The translations under genes were made by a program, and so were the position numbers. A stretch of 64,000 nt of DNA, taken from Pterois miles. Lineage: Eukaryota > Chordata > Actinopteri > Perciformes > Scorpaenidae. The notes beneath the pieces are model-generated. The model did no database searches and had not been told where the DNA came from. It saw only the letters and a list, made by a program, of their open reading frames with translations. Location: NCBI GenBank assembly GCA_947000775.1, contig CAMQGK010000567.1:13680501-13744500 (forward strand). The letters run 5' to 3'. Every line of letters starts with the position of its first letter. Position 1 is the stretch's first letter. This document shows positions 21,303 to 32,447 of this stretch, one piece after another.

Positions 21303-22617
21303 AGATAAATGGAGATATGGTGGTTTTACTTATTTATATTACACTTATTGGTGGATTATGTATTAATATTATATTTTTGTAACTGCCAAGACACATGAAA
21401 CTATTGAAACCACATCTACTGACCACGTATGCTAAAGTATGAGCACGTTGTCAGCTTTACACTGAGTTTTAAATTCTAAAACCCTTTTTGCTTTTACAAA
21501 TAACTACATAGAATGTTCTACATTAGACACATCATTCAAAACTAAAAGCCTGTGTGTTGTTTGCTAAACACTGCCATTGAAAATACCACACTCTATCAGT
21601 CACCTGCACCCAGAATGCACCTGTGAAAACACTTTGAACCAATTAGAAATCGGAGCTTGAACACTAAATATGATTCAGGTTTGCTCTTTGGTGTGACAAC
21701 AATGGGGCCTATTTTGGAGAGAAAGCTAGAGGATTGTAATAAACAAGAAGAAAAAACAAATGTGTTTGTTTCCCCATTGTATTTGTGCTCACGGTTTATA
21801 AGCAGCATTTATTACAGCATGCTACAAATAAAAACGCCAAACAGAGCCAGGCCCTCCTGTGGTTACATCAGTTCCTCAGACCTCTGCTCTAGAAGCAGCG
21901 GTCATTGTTGAGGTAGTTGTTGTTTTGTTGTTGCTTTAAGTGATTGTCTTAAAGTATTTTTTAAATAAGTACAGATTTTAAAATGTTAAACAGCTGTGCT
22001 ATGTATGTATAAAATTATTTAAATGTACAAACACTTTTATAATTCAGAATACGTTTTATATTCACAAAGGGGTAAGTGAAACATTTTACATTGTAGTCCC
22101 AGGTTTTTTTTTGTTTTGTTTTGTTTTTGTTCTTAAGCACCATCTAGTGAAAATTCATAAATACTGGATACTACAGGATTAAAAGATATATGGTAATATA
22201 ATAATAACCTGCAAAACAATAGTTCACTTGTAACCCATAATATTACCCACATTAGGGAAGTAATAATAAATTACCGAGAAACATGTTGTGTCTAAAAAGT
22301 ATGAAAAAGGTGCACATATGGTTTTAGTAAAGGGGACATATTCAGAGCCTTTACTTAGGCAAATATTGCAAAGCAGAAATACTCAACTGCAAGTAAAAAA
22401 AAATACTACGTTCAAATTTTAATTTAAGTATTATCAGCTAAATGTACCTATAGTACCATAAGTAGAAGTACTCCTTCTCCAGAATGGTCTCTTTCAAAAT
22501 GTTCTTTTAGATAACGCCTCATTTTACAGGAAACTGGAAACTGAATAATAATTGGAAACTTAAGTCTCCATATGTGCTGAACTATTTGTTTGCCTTGAGG
22601 CAAATTTCACATATATA

Positions 22618-22962
22618 GAAAGAAAGAAAGAAAGATATTCCTTTATTAGTCCCACAGTGGGAAATTCAGTGGGAAATTCAGTTTTACACTCTGTTTTTTA
22701 GAGTGTAAAACAGTTTTACACTCTGTTGTTCACACAGTACATATACATGCGTCAATGAAGAGATGTCAGAGTGATGGGGCTGCTCCTGACAAGCGCCCAG
22801 AGCAGTTGGGGGTTTGGTGCCTTGCTCAGGGGCACCTCGGCAGTGCCCAAGAGGTAAACTGGCACCTCTCCAGCAACCAGTTGGTCTTGGTCCATGGGGG
22901 TCTTGAACCTGTGACGCCCGCGTCCTAATCCAAGTCCTTACAGACTGAGCTACTGCCTGCCC
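22618..22962 (-). mobile_element. tRNA-derived SINE, family 1, copy 3 (with internal hairpin duplication)
   Basis: Same family as 13276-13602, minus strand, with AAAG repeats at the tail (22618-22634). Unlike the other copies it has a 12-bp tandem duplication of 'gtgggaaattca' and an inverted copy of 'gttttacactct' at 22700-22711 next to two direct copies at 22681 and 22713. Confidence 0.85.
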
Positions 22963-23329
22963 ACAAGACTCTCTAGATCAAATTAGCGATTAGTTGGAAT
23001 AATTAAATGAGAATGTACCAGCTGATCAGTGTCTCTGTTTTCCAAATAATCAGGAAACATCTTGGAAATTATTAGAAATTTATTCTGAAATGACAGTAAA
23101 ACAAAGTGTCATGCAATTTTATAACAATACAGAACTTGAATGCAGCAGTACATTTACCTTGTTACTTTCCACCTCTGGGGAAGATTGGTCTTTTTTCCAC
23201 ATGAAAAACACATGAAAAAAACTGTGACTGTGTGTAAACTGAATGTAACACAGGTTATTTCCTTCTCTGCTTACATGAAGGTTAAAAAGCTAAACATCAA
23301 CAATAAATCATCTTTTGAGACAAACTCTC

Positions 23330-23450
23330 AGGTGATGTAGTAGTTGACATTCCTCTTGAACTCCATGAAGTTGATGGTGAACTTGATGTCCTTCTTGGTC
23401 ATGGTACAGTTGACCAGGATATCAGGATGGAGCACTGCAGCTCTCCACCA
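23330..23450 (-). pseudogene. Unrecognised exon-like fragment
   Basis: On the minus strand a frame reads DILVNCTMTKKDIKFTINF and continues MEFKRNVNYYIT to a TGA. The composition looks protein-like, with a sequon and regular hydrophobic spacing. Upstream the frame is lost (a stop follows NLVESCSAPS in the neighbouring frame), as if a one-base change had broken it. No acceptor or partner exon was found and I do not recognise the family. Confidence 0.25.
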
Positions 23451-23694
23451 GGTTCTGCTTGTTTAGGTTAATTTTGGGGACTACAACGTTTCTGCTGTGT
23501 TTCAATATGAAATCAAAAACAGGATGTGACAATATACATATTGAAGGCACATGCCACCCAGTGCAACAGTGTGGTTCAGTGATGTGTTTTATGGTGTCTA
23601 TGGCAATATGGAATAAGCTACAATCACATATCAGCTTTGGATACACAGACGATATTTGTTGGGAGGATCACTTCGTTACTTGGATAACTCCTGT

Positions 23695-23940
23695 TATCCA
23701 CCACCAAAAGCACCTACAATGGGCATGTGAGCATCAGGATTTGACCACGGAGCAATGAAAGAAGGTGGCCTGGTCTGATGAATCACGTTTTCTGTTACAT
23801 CATCTGTTACATGTGCGTCGAGGTATTGACTTTGGCTTCCAAATTTTCTAGATCTCAATCCAGTCGAGCATCTGTTGGATGTACTGGACCTTCTCAGAAT
23901 TAGGCAGGTGGTTATAATGTTATGGTTGATTTTGGTAAAT
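23695..23940 (+). mobile_element. Tc1-like transposon remnant, internally deleted
   Basis: Plus-strand blocks such as 'tggcctggtctgatgaatca' followed by 'cgttttctgttacatca', and later 'agatctcaatccagtcgagc', correspond to two separated parts of a Tc1-type transposase gene (the SDES strand and the D-L-N-P-x-E-H catalytic strand). The middle of the gene is missing and the frame is broken. The right side 'gtggttataatgttatgg' is a typical terminal inverted repeat piece. Confidence 0.75.
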
Positions 23941-24051
23941 ATTGGGGGTTTGGGGATAAAAACTACCTTATACAAGTTCTGTTCAAAGCAACTTTTTATT
24001 CATTTGTGCCTTTTATTCGACTTTGAATGTCTGTGGTGTACTCACCTTCCA

Positions 24052-24115
24052 CCACCAGGTGTCACTGCTGCGTTTTTTAATAGATGATTTCATTGGCTTT
24101 CGACTCGTCACGTGA
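24052..24115 (+). promoter_or_regulatory. Upstream flank of cmc4 with CTCF-like and E-box motifs
   Basis: CCACCAGGTGTCAC at 24052-24065 differs by one core base from a CTCF consensus core. An inverted CCAAT box (ATTGG, about 24092) and the palindrome TCACGTGA (24108-24115), a USF/TFE-type E-box, follow. A 5'UTR exon probably ends at 24231 (AAAG before GTGGGAG). The motifs are seen; their use is inferred. Confidence 0.4.
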
Positions 24116-24313
24116 TCAAAACATTGCCTCAATAAGGAAGCTGCATTAGCTTAGGGGCTAACATTGAGCAAACGACCTCTAATCTTAGACATTACAGGAC
24201 AAAAACGTCCTTGCCAACTATCCTGATAAAGGTGGGAGTCAGTCCTTTGTCATGCAGTGCCCGATGTGTCTCGAAAACATCTGAATATTTCCCCTCTTTG
24301 TTCCCATCCAGGT

Positions 24314-24594
24314 ATGCCACAGAAAGATCCGTGTCAAAAGCAAGCATGTGCTATTCAACACTGTTTACAAGGTACATAAAACAGCCACTTTGGTGTGTCG
24401 TTACATCAAATCCCACATTATCGTTTAGCTAACTAACTCCGTCCTCCTCCTGTGCAGCTAACAAATACGTGGAGAGCATGTGTCAGGATGTGATCAGGGA
24501 GATGCGGCGGTGCTGCGAGACTCAGGCTGGAAACTCCATCTGCTGCTCCGGGTTCAAGGACTCCAAACCCTCGGAGAACAAACGTGGCACATAA
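24314..24594 (+). CDS. cmc4: CMC4-like twin Cx9C mitochondrial protein
   Basis: Two coding exons, 24314-24371 and 24458-24594, join in phase 1 and give 64 aa. The first exon starts two bases after a good acceptor (CAG at 24309-24311), so the 5'UTR is split by an intron whose donor is probably at 24231. The N-terminus MPQKDPCQKQAC and the second helix ESMCQDVIREMRRCC match vertebrate CMC4 (68 aa in human). The twin motifs are C7-x9-C17 and C28-x9-C38, with extra cysteines at 12, 39, 48 and 49. Family knowledge: CHCH/twin Cx9C proteins fold in the mitochondrial intermembrane space through the MIA40 pathway; CMC4 itself has no firmly assigned reaction. It has introns, so it is not a processed copy. 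In human it overlaps MTCP1 on Xq28 and is not linked to ICAM or CDC37, so this position is a fish-specific or lost arrangement. Confidence 0.85.
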
Positions 24595-26160
24595 AACCCT
24601 GTGGGATCCTTTTGACGGGGATAATGGTGGAGAGAACATTGTATCAATGTTTTATTGACTGTAATAATGCAGTTAAATTACCTTTATTAACCAATTAGAT
24701 TGACCTTTTCTTGATTATCTAAATGTGACCTTTTTTTTCTTCTTGTAACAGATATTTTCGCGTCATCGCAGAAATACATATAAGAACCATGGAGCTGGCA
24801 AACTGTTAGAAACCACTATTAATATTGTTTATTACACCAGAGTTTCTCAAGGCAAAATGTCACAAGTCTCTGGCACAACACAAAGTGGAACAATATAATG
24901 AAAGCTAGCAAATGCTGTATTTATTAAAGGGAATTGTTTTCTGTGACTTTTCATGATATTGTGTCTACACCCTGTTATGAAGTTTGAGACACACGTTTGT
25001 GCTTGTCATATCTGAGTTGCTACTAAGAGACAGTCATATTGCAGATATCCCTTGTTATAGAGGCCCTGTACACCCATGGTAAACCCACACAAGTGAATAA
25101 AATAATTTTGTCTTGTTGGACCTATAGACTAGATAAAGTGATCATAACTCTTATCAGTATAAATCTTATCAGGACTGTGTGAGTGTGTACAGATGTTTTA
25201 TTGTGTATTTGTTGTGTTACCACATCCACCACTTCAGCTCATCAACAACTTTACCATCAGTCATTGTGAAACCCCATCTGCAGCTACATGGCACTTTTCT
25301 TTTATGTCCATTTCAGATCTGGGAATTGGTTTTTGTCCGGTGCAGCTGTCCCTGACAGCTAGAGACACAAAATCATGAAGCAGAACTTGAAAACTAGCAA
25401 TGTCTAATTTCACAACATACTTATTTTTATTAATCAGACTTTAATAAACATTTGGAGTATGGCGCTAATAATAAAAAATATTAACTTGCCCAAAAAGAGG
25501 ACCATTTGCCATTTCCTATATTTACATAAGATTTTTTTTTTTTAATCTCTTCTGTGCTATTTTCTATCATCAACCTTCTTGTGGGTGCCAAGAGCAGCAC
25601 AAGTAGGGTCCCTCAATGAGAGATCATGTCTGTCTGTCTGAAGCTCTTACACAAATGTAAAAATTAAATAGTTTAAACTGAGTTTAACCACTAGGTTTTG
25701 TAAAAAGTCAAACCTACCAGAATCAGCCATTGTATCAACAAATTTTACTGTAGCACCCTGAAGCAGTTCAATTGCAATTTACAGAAATGTATCCATAGTA
25801 CTTTGTGCAACAGATTTACTTGGATTTATTAATCATTCATTTTAAATACAGAATTAACAATTGTGCTTTGCCAATCATTTTATTTTCTTCTCTGTCTAAA
25901 GAGTGAACAGCAGTATATAATAAAAAAGATAAAATGTTTTCTATATAGCAGTTTATCAGACTAAGGAAAATGAACAAATAATTTTTGGGGAAAATAGTGA
26001 ACTTTATTTATAATACTGCATTACTACATACAGTAAGCCTAACATGCCAGGGAGGTTTTGGAAAACATGAAGCAAAAAATAAATAAAAATAAAAATAATT
26101 AAGGTTTACTTCAAGAGTATTGTACTTCAAACAAGAGTATTGGGTTGTAGGCGGTTGGAG
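24595..26160. other. 3'UTR of cmc4 and intergenic DNA
   Basis: The first canonical AATAAA after the cmc4 stop is at 25096-25101; ATTAAA occurs at about 24923. No further exon or recognised repeat was found up to the cdc37 promoter region. Confidence 0.45.
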
Positions 26161-26194
26161 GTTGTAAACGGTAGGTGGCCAAAGCCCTTCTTTG

Positions 26195-26507
26195 CTGTCT
26201 TCCGGTGTCTTACGTCGAAGTGACGCAGCAACGTACAGACGTGCTGACGTCAACCGGAAATTTACGGCAGCTATTCTTTCTAGAAATCTGTAGCAGTTTC
26301 TCGCTAGCCCGCGCTAGGTAGGTTTATCCAAGTTTACCTTGGCTAAATACAGCCAGCCGCTGCATTGAATATTAATACACATATCGGAAAAGTGTCGCGT
26401 TTTTGCGTTATCTGTTTTTTGATTGTAGATTCGGGTTATCTTCGTTTTTCCCACTAACTTAGCCGAGTCATATCCAAAGCTAACGCTGTTAGGTTCTTAC
26501 TGGCATA
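26195..26507 (+). promoter_or_regulatory. cdc37: cdc37 promoter and 5'UTR
   Basis: An ETS-type site CTTCCGG (26199-26205), the perfect CRE palindrome TGACGTCA (26245-26252) and an inverted ETS site CCGGAA (26254-26259) cluster within 65 bp. There is no TATA box, as is usual for housekeeping chaperone genes. The transcription start probably lies between 26260 and 26300; the rest up to the ATG at 26508 would be the 5'UTR. Confidence 0.55.
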
Positions 26508-29500
26508 ATGTCTAGGATAGACTACAGCGTGTGGGACCACATTGAAGTGTCAGACGATGAAGATGACACCCACCCGAACATCGACACTCCCAGCCTCTTC
26601 AGATGGAGACACCAGGTACACATTTAACGATGCATATATTTACTGGAAGTGTGTGTAACCGTTATCTGCTTCCTGTACGCACATAAGTGCTACATACAAC
26701 TACAAATGGTTATATTCGAGTACGTAATAATAACTTTCTAGCTTTGTTATTGTTGCAGTGACCATCCCCCGTCTTCCTCCAAGATACACGTGTACAAGTG
26801 TTAGTTAGCATAAATATTAATCATTTTATTCAAGATGTTTCTGAATTAGGTTTAGATAGGTTTCGGTTGAAACCTTATGTTGAATACGTATTTATTGAAG
26901 TGAAATTAAGAAGAAGAAGAAGATATTCCTTTATTAGTCCCACTAGGGGAAATTCAATTTACACTCTGTTAACTTATACACACACATGCACAAACAGGTC
27001 CATATACATGCAACAATGGAGAGATGTCAGAGTGAGGGGGCTGCTCCTGACAAGCGCCCCGAGCAGTTGGGGGTTTGGTGCACCTTGGCAGTGCCCAAGA
27101 GGTAAACTGGCACCTCTCCAGCTACCAGTTCACACTCAGTTCTTGGTCCATGTCGGGACTTGAACCGGTGACCCTCCGGTTCCCAAGCCAACTCCCTACA
27201 GACTGAGCTACTGCCGCCCCAAATTATTAAAGTTATTGAAAGGCATGGCCTTGGAAAACACTAAAAGTGAAAATAGTCTTTCTCCAGATCTTTGTTACCC
27301 TAAACACTCGTAACAGGATGAAAAATATCCTGAGACTCATTAAAAACTGTCAACACAGAGCCCTGTCAATGAAAGTTTTCAGTCATCACTTTGCCTTTGT
27401 TTGCAGTTCTTAATCCTGATGCTTCACCTACTAGTTGTTCATTTTGTTTTTAAATCTATTTTACCTAAATTATGAACATTATTTCTGCCCTAAAAGTAGG
27501 TTGTGTCCGTCTGCTTGTAAACTTCCATCTATTTAGAAATGTACTAAAGTTAAAAAGAAGTCCACCATAGTCTTCAGTTTTGGTGGACCTCCTCCACCCT
27601 TTACCACTGTCTTCAGCCAGTTCCTTAAAGGGAAGATGAAACCCTTGTAGCTGTGGTTGGGACTGACACATAACCATTTTGATATTTGTACTTCAGGCAC
27701 GTGTGGAGCGAATGGAAGATTTCCAGAAAAAAGGTGAAGACTTGAACAAGATGCTCAGTGAATGTCGGCGTAAGCTGGCAGAGGCACAAAAGAAAGTACA
27801 AGAGCTGAGCACTTCATCAACGGATGATGCCAAAGCAGAGCTGAGCAAAGCCCAGGCTGAGGAGAAGAAACTGAAAAAAGAGGAGAGGGATTGGGAGAAG
27901 AAGTTGGCGGAACATAACCGGGAAGAGAAGAAGATGCCATGGAACGTCGACACACTCAGCAAGGAGGGTTTCAGCAAGGTGAGTCAGATAAAGGTTAATT
28001 TTTATGTACATTATTCACCAGCCCCTATTTAAACAAAATCATAAGGTTTAGAAGAATGTAATACAATACAATCGTAACCAGTCAATCAATTATAACAGGG
28101 ATTTTTTCAACGGTTGCACTGATGTGACTTCTAACTTTTTCATTTAGGGGCACCAGCACAAAATGTAGGTGTACCCCAAATTTTTCACCACACATATTGG
28201 CACCGCAATTAGAGTTGTTTAGATACCGAGATCAGTATGGCAGATGCATGGGATACTGGCCAAAATCTGGGATCTGGTATTGGTGAGTACACCATTTTAT
28301 GCACCAATCTGATACCATAATTCATTAACCCAGAAAAAATCAATTTGTTTAACCAGAAATCAATTCTTCTTCGATGTTCCAAAACAGCAGCCTCCACTGT
28401 GCTGTTGCCCTGGATGTATCATGGCTGCCACTCGCAATTACTGTCCACTGTTCATACATGGTCGATAGTAAACAACTGTTAAATAATAATAATGACTATA
28501 TACTGTACCGGTATATATTTTTTCAGGCTAATAGTGGATCTTTACTCCGTATCGATATAATACATTTTAATCGTTCCCTTTTTTGTCAGTTACCACACAC
28601 ATCGGTAAGATTTTTTGTTGCATATGCAGCCAAAATGGTCGCAATCTGCAGTCCTGGTTAAAGAATAACACTGGCATTATCATGTGTTATAATAATATAT
28701 GTTATCTTTTCGTTATGAGCCATTTTCTTAAAAAGAAAAATATTTAAGTATCCCCAGTGTATGTCTCATCTTAAAAAAATTAAAAAAACACATAAATGAG
28801 CCACACTGTGGATTCAAGAGAGAGAAAATAAGAGGGTTAGGGTTACCTTAAATTAATTGGTTTCCTTTTGAGAAAAATCTGAAATGCAAACAAAACAATG
28901 AAAAAATATATATTTTCAGATTGCTTTAAAAAGGTACACATCTTAAGGGCTACTTCTATAACTTAAACTGATCAAACTTTGACAATGCATTCAAATTCAA
29001 AATTAATATTGGTTCATGTTCAGGGATCTTGCTCGCTGCACGTCTATATGGGCCGGTCTGTCTCTCCTCTCTGCTGCAGACTGAGGCTGTGAGTCATTCA
29101 AACTGATCAAATCATGTGACACAAAACCAGCAGCACGAGCCATCGTTACCAATAAAACAATGTCTGTCATCTTATCAATCATGAGTGTGTTCCATAGACG
29201 TTACATCGCTCATGCTACTCGAGGAATCGTTCCAGCCCGAAAGTCAGTATTTGCTGGGAAACATTGACTGTGGGTTTTGGTTCATAAGTGATATCTTGTC
29301 TCTCTGAACAACAGACTGAAACAGTTTTGGGGAAAGAAAAATAAAAAAACTTACAATAACCTGTTTGCATAAATATGCACACCCTTAAACTAATAGTTTG
29401 TTGAAGCACTTTTTGATTCTGTTACAGCACTCAGTGTTTTTGGGTAGGAGTCTATCAGCATGGCACATCTTGACTTGGCAATATTTGCCCACTCTTCCTT

Positions 29501-32447
29501 TCAAAAGCGCTCCAAATCGGATAGATTATGAGGGCATCTCCTGTTCACAGCCCTCTTCAGGTCACCCCACAGATTTTCAATAGGATGCAGGTCTGGGCTC
29601 TGACTGGGCCTTTCCAAAACTTTAATCTTCCTCTGGTGAAGCCATTCTTTTGTTGATTTGGATGTACACTCTGGGTCTTTGTTGTGCTGAAAGGTGAAAT
29701 TCCTCGTCATCTGCAGCTTTCTAGCAGACACATGAAGGTTTTGTGCCAAAATTGACTCATATTTAGAACTGTTCATAATTCCCTCCACCCTGACTAAAGG
29801 CCCAGTTCTAGCCCAGTGCATGATGCTGCCACTACCATTCTTCAACACATCAGCGAATTATCTTTAAACCTCTAATTTCAATTTCTAATTTCCCACTTCC
29901 ACTGTTTGTTCACCACAGAGTGTTGTCAACGTCAAACCTGATTCTGCTGATGAGACTGAAGAAGAGAAGGAGCAGAAGCATAAAAACTTTGTGGAGAAAA
30001 ATGAAAAGCAGATCAAACATTTTGGTAAGGATCAATGACGTTCATTATTCCATGCATGCTACAGGGTATTGATGCTACAGGAGAGTAGAGATTGTCTTTC
30101 AATGCTGTCTTTACTACAGGCATGTTGCGACGTTGGGACGACAGCCAGAAGTACCTCTCTGACAACCCTCATCTAGTCTGCGAAGAGACGGCCAACTACC
30201 TGGTCATAATGTGCATTGACCTTGAAGTTGAGGAGGTAAACACTACGACTTGTATTACAAGTTAGTTTTACGGGCTGTAACAGAGATGATCAGAGATTAT
30301 CAGAGATAATCTATATTTTCTGCAACTTGTTTTCTTTACACAGCCATTGTGTTTTCTGTAAAATATGTTCAATTAATCTTCTTTTTTTTTTTTTTTGCAG
30401 AAACACGCATTGATGGAGCAAGTGGCTCATCAGACCATCGTTATGCAGTTCATTCTAGAGCTGGCAAAAAGCCTCAAGGTGGACCCCCGCGGCTGCTTTC
30501 GGCAATTTTTTGCCAAGATTAAGGTGATTTAACTGTGTTTGTATGCTAGAAAATCTAGTGAAATAACTTATGGTGCTTTTTGACCAAAAGTTCCAGGAAC
30601 TATCAAGGAAACCAAGAAACTAAACTCAGAACCTAAACTAGGAACTAAAGTTTTCTGTACGAATATTTGGCAAACTAGTCCAGAGATGGTCTGAAAACAA
30701 CAGCGTTTGAAATTAAATTTTCAGTTTTATACATGAAGAAATAACACTGAGACATCTTGATGTTCTTGTATTTATTGCTGCATAACTGTAGGCGTTTTGG
30801 CCAAGCTGTCCTGGGGACTCCGTGAGAGGACTGCCCTCTGGGGAGCTCCCTCAAGAACTACATATCTTCAAGGGCTTTTTTTTCTGTTTGCATTCTCACC
30901 GCCAATAGGAACGCTGAAGTGACGTCAGCCATCCGGCAATGCTCACAGCACACGCTATGTTTCACAAGCTCTCTTAGCTTTTTTGGAAATACAAGAATAA
31001 ACAAACAACTGTTACCTGCCACAATCATATAAACGCAAGCAAAACAGCTGTCACGAAACTATCTTTTGCGATTTGAAATCAATTTGCAAGTGGGTGTAGT
31101 TTGTGCTACTGCGTTGGCTCACTGAGCTCAGAGTCGGAGTTAACTTCTGGAATTCACTGTCGGTCCAGTTGTCCGTGTTTTTGTTATGAGCTGTTAGTGT
31201 TGTACGTTGTTTACATGGCTAACAGATTTTTAAAAATGGTGGCTTCTGGGCTGCATTGCTCATGTGTTTGACCAATCACTATAAACTCGCATCACCCACT
31301 GTTCCTCTTGGGCTGGGAGAGTTCCTACTCTGTAACCGGAGATAAAAAAAAAGTCCTTCAAAACGCATTCCAAGAACTACAATTGTTCCTAAATCTTGCA
31401 GTACAGAAACAATAAGTGAAAATGCTGTATGATGTTTGAGTTGAATGGAATGAATGAAAATGAGACATGCAGAAGTGTAAAACAAGACTGTAGCTCTAGA
31501 CCACGTATCTTCACGGTTACTTGATTTTTTTTTTTCTTGAACATAACTGCCATTATTTCTCTAATTCACTTGCTTTGTTCTCTAATCATGTTTCTTCTAC
31601 TCTCACTTGCTGGCTCACCACGCCCAGCAGTGATGTCGGGGGTACTCCAGTACCCCCGACATCACTGCAGCAAGATGAGATGTTAAACCACTGGAGGTCT
31701 GCAAAAACAAGACTTGTAGGTGGTGTTATGTTACTGTTAATGTTCCCGAATTGGAAACATCACAATAAATGCAAATACTGAAATGTTCAAGTAAATGTTC
31801 ATTTTTATGATGTGTCCCCACACAGACAGCAGATATACAGTACCAGGATGCTTTCAATGACGAGCTGGAGTCATTTAAGGAGCGGGTTCGGGGAAGGGCA
31901 AAGATCCGCATTGAAAAGGCCATGAAGGAATATGAGGAAGAGGAGCGACAAAAGCGCTTGGGACCTGGCGGCCTCGACCCTGTTGAAGTGTACGAGTCGC
32001 TGCCAGCTGTAAGTTCTTTAGTTTTCAGGAAGCCTTGGCGCTCTCGTTTTCATCTTATCTTGTTAGATTAAAGCCCCTCACAAAATGTGTTTTTAATCCC
32101 AGGAGATGCAGAAATGCTTTGATGATAAGGACATCCAGATGTTGCAAGATGCTATAAGCAAAATGGACCCAACGGTAGGTTTCTTTGTTAAAGCCTCTGC
32201 TCAGAATCATATTTCAGTTATGTTAAAGTATGGTTATCTGATTCACCAGTGTATTTTGTACTTACTTTGTGTCAGTTAATAAATGCAATTATTTTCCATG
32301 ATTTAGGAGGCAAAGCTTCACATGAAGAGGTGCATAGACTCGGGGCTCTGGGTCCCCAACTCCAGGACAGACGATGGGGATGAGAAAGAGGAAGATGCTA
32401 CCTATGAGGAGGTGAAACTGGAGCAGGAAGAAGCTAAGAAGGAATGA
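26508..32447 (+). CDS. cdc37: CDC37, HSP90 co-chaperone for protein kinases
   Basis: Eight exons: 26508-26615, 27697-27978, 29919-30024, 30120-30235, 30401-30523, 31826-32008, 32103-32174 and 32307-32447. The product is 376 aa (human 378). It delivers client kinases to HSP90 in the cytosol and slows its ATPase. The N-terminus has DYSVWDHIEVSDDEDDTHPN, the signature of the family, with Ser15 equal to the CK2-phosphorylated Ser13 of human. Exon 2 is a charged coiled coil (residues about 37-130) used in kinase contact. The middle HSP90-binding domain spans about residues 140-290 (exons 3-6; e.g. RRWDDSQKYLSDNPHLVCEE), and the C-terminal part ends in acidic KEEDATYEEVKLEQEEAKKE. No truncation or frame break was seen. 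The introns hold a SINE, a Tc1-like remnant and a 42-bp hairpin. Confidence 0.97.
26910..27220 (-). mobile_element. tRNA-derived SINE, family 1, copy 4 (cdc37 intron 1)
   Basis: Minus-strand copy with head GGGGCGGCAGTAGCTCAGTC and an AGAAGAAGAAG tail on the + left side. It lacks about 15 bp ('ccttgctcaggggca' in the other copies) in the body. It is closer to copy 1 than to copies 2, 3 and 5, sharing the 'ccggttcccaagccaactcc'-type head. Confidence 0.85.
29370..29856 (-). mobile_element. Tc1-like transposase remnant (cdc37 intron 2)
   Basis: Minus-strand reading from 29848 down to 29501 is open and continues with little disturbance to about 29400. It contains KYESILAQNLHV, then PSQSPDLHPIENLW, the Tc1-type catalytic strand with its Asp and Glu, and FCKEEWANIAKSRC further on. 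The other catalytic Asp region is altered (FQHNKDPECT in place of a D-N-D-P-x-H type strand), so it is not expected to be active. The N-terminal DNA-binding half is missing. Confidence 0.8.
31627..31668. repeat. 42-bp near-perfect hairpin in cdc37 intron 5
   Basis: The 20-bp stem 31627-31646 (GCAGTGATGTCGGGGGTACT) is exactly complementary to 31649-31668, leaving a 2-base CC centre. No mismatches are present. It is not part of a repeat I recognise. Confidence 0.9.

Larger units (their letters stand above)
20832..24090. other. Intergenic region between ICAM-like C and cmc4
   Basis: It begins with the 3'UTR of gene C (to about 21320). From 21320 to 22600 I see AT-rich DNA and no gene. It then holds a SINE (22618-22962), an unidentified minus-strand exon-like fragment (23330-23450) and a Tc1-like remnant (23695-23940). 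Confidence 0.5.

Noticed and set aside
29501..29848. Active Tc1 transposase
   Set aside because: The N-terminal half is missing and one catalytic Asp region is altered, so it is annotated as a remnant.
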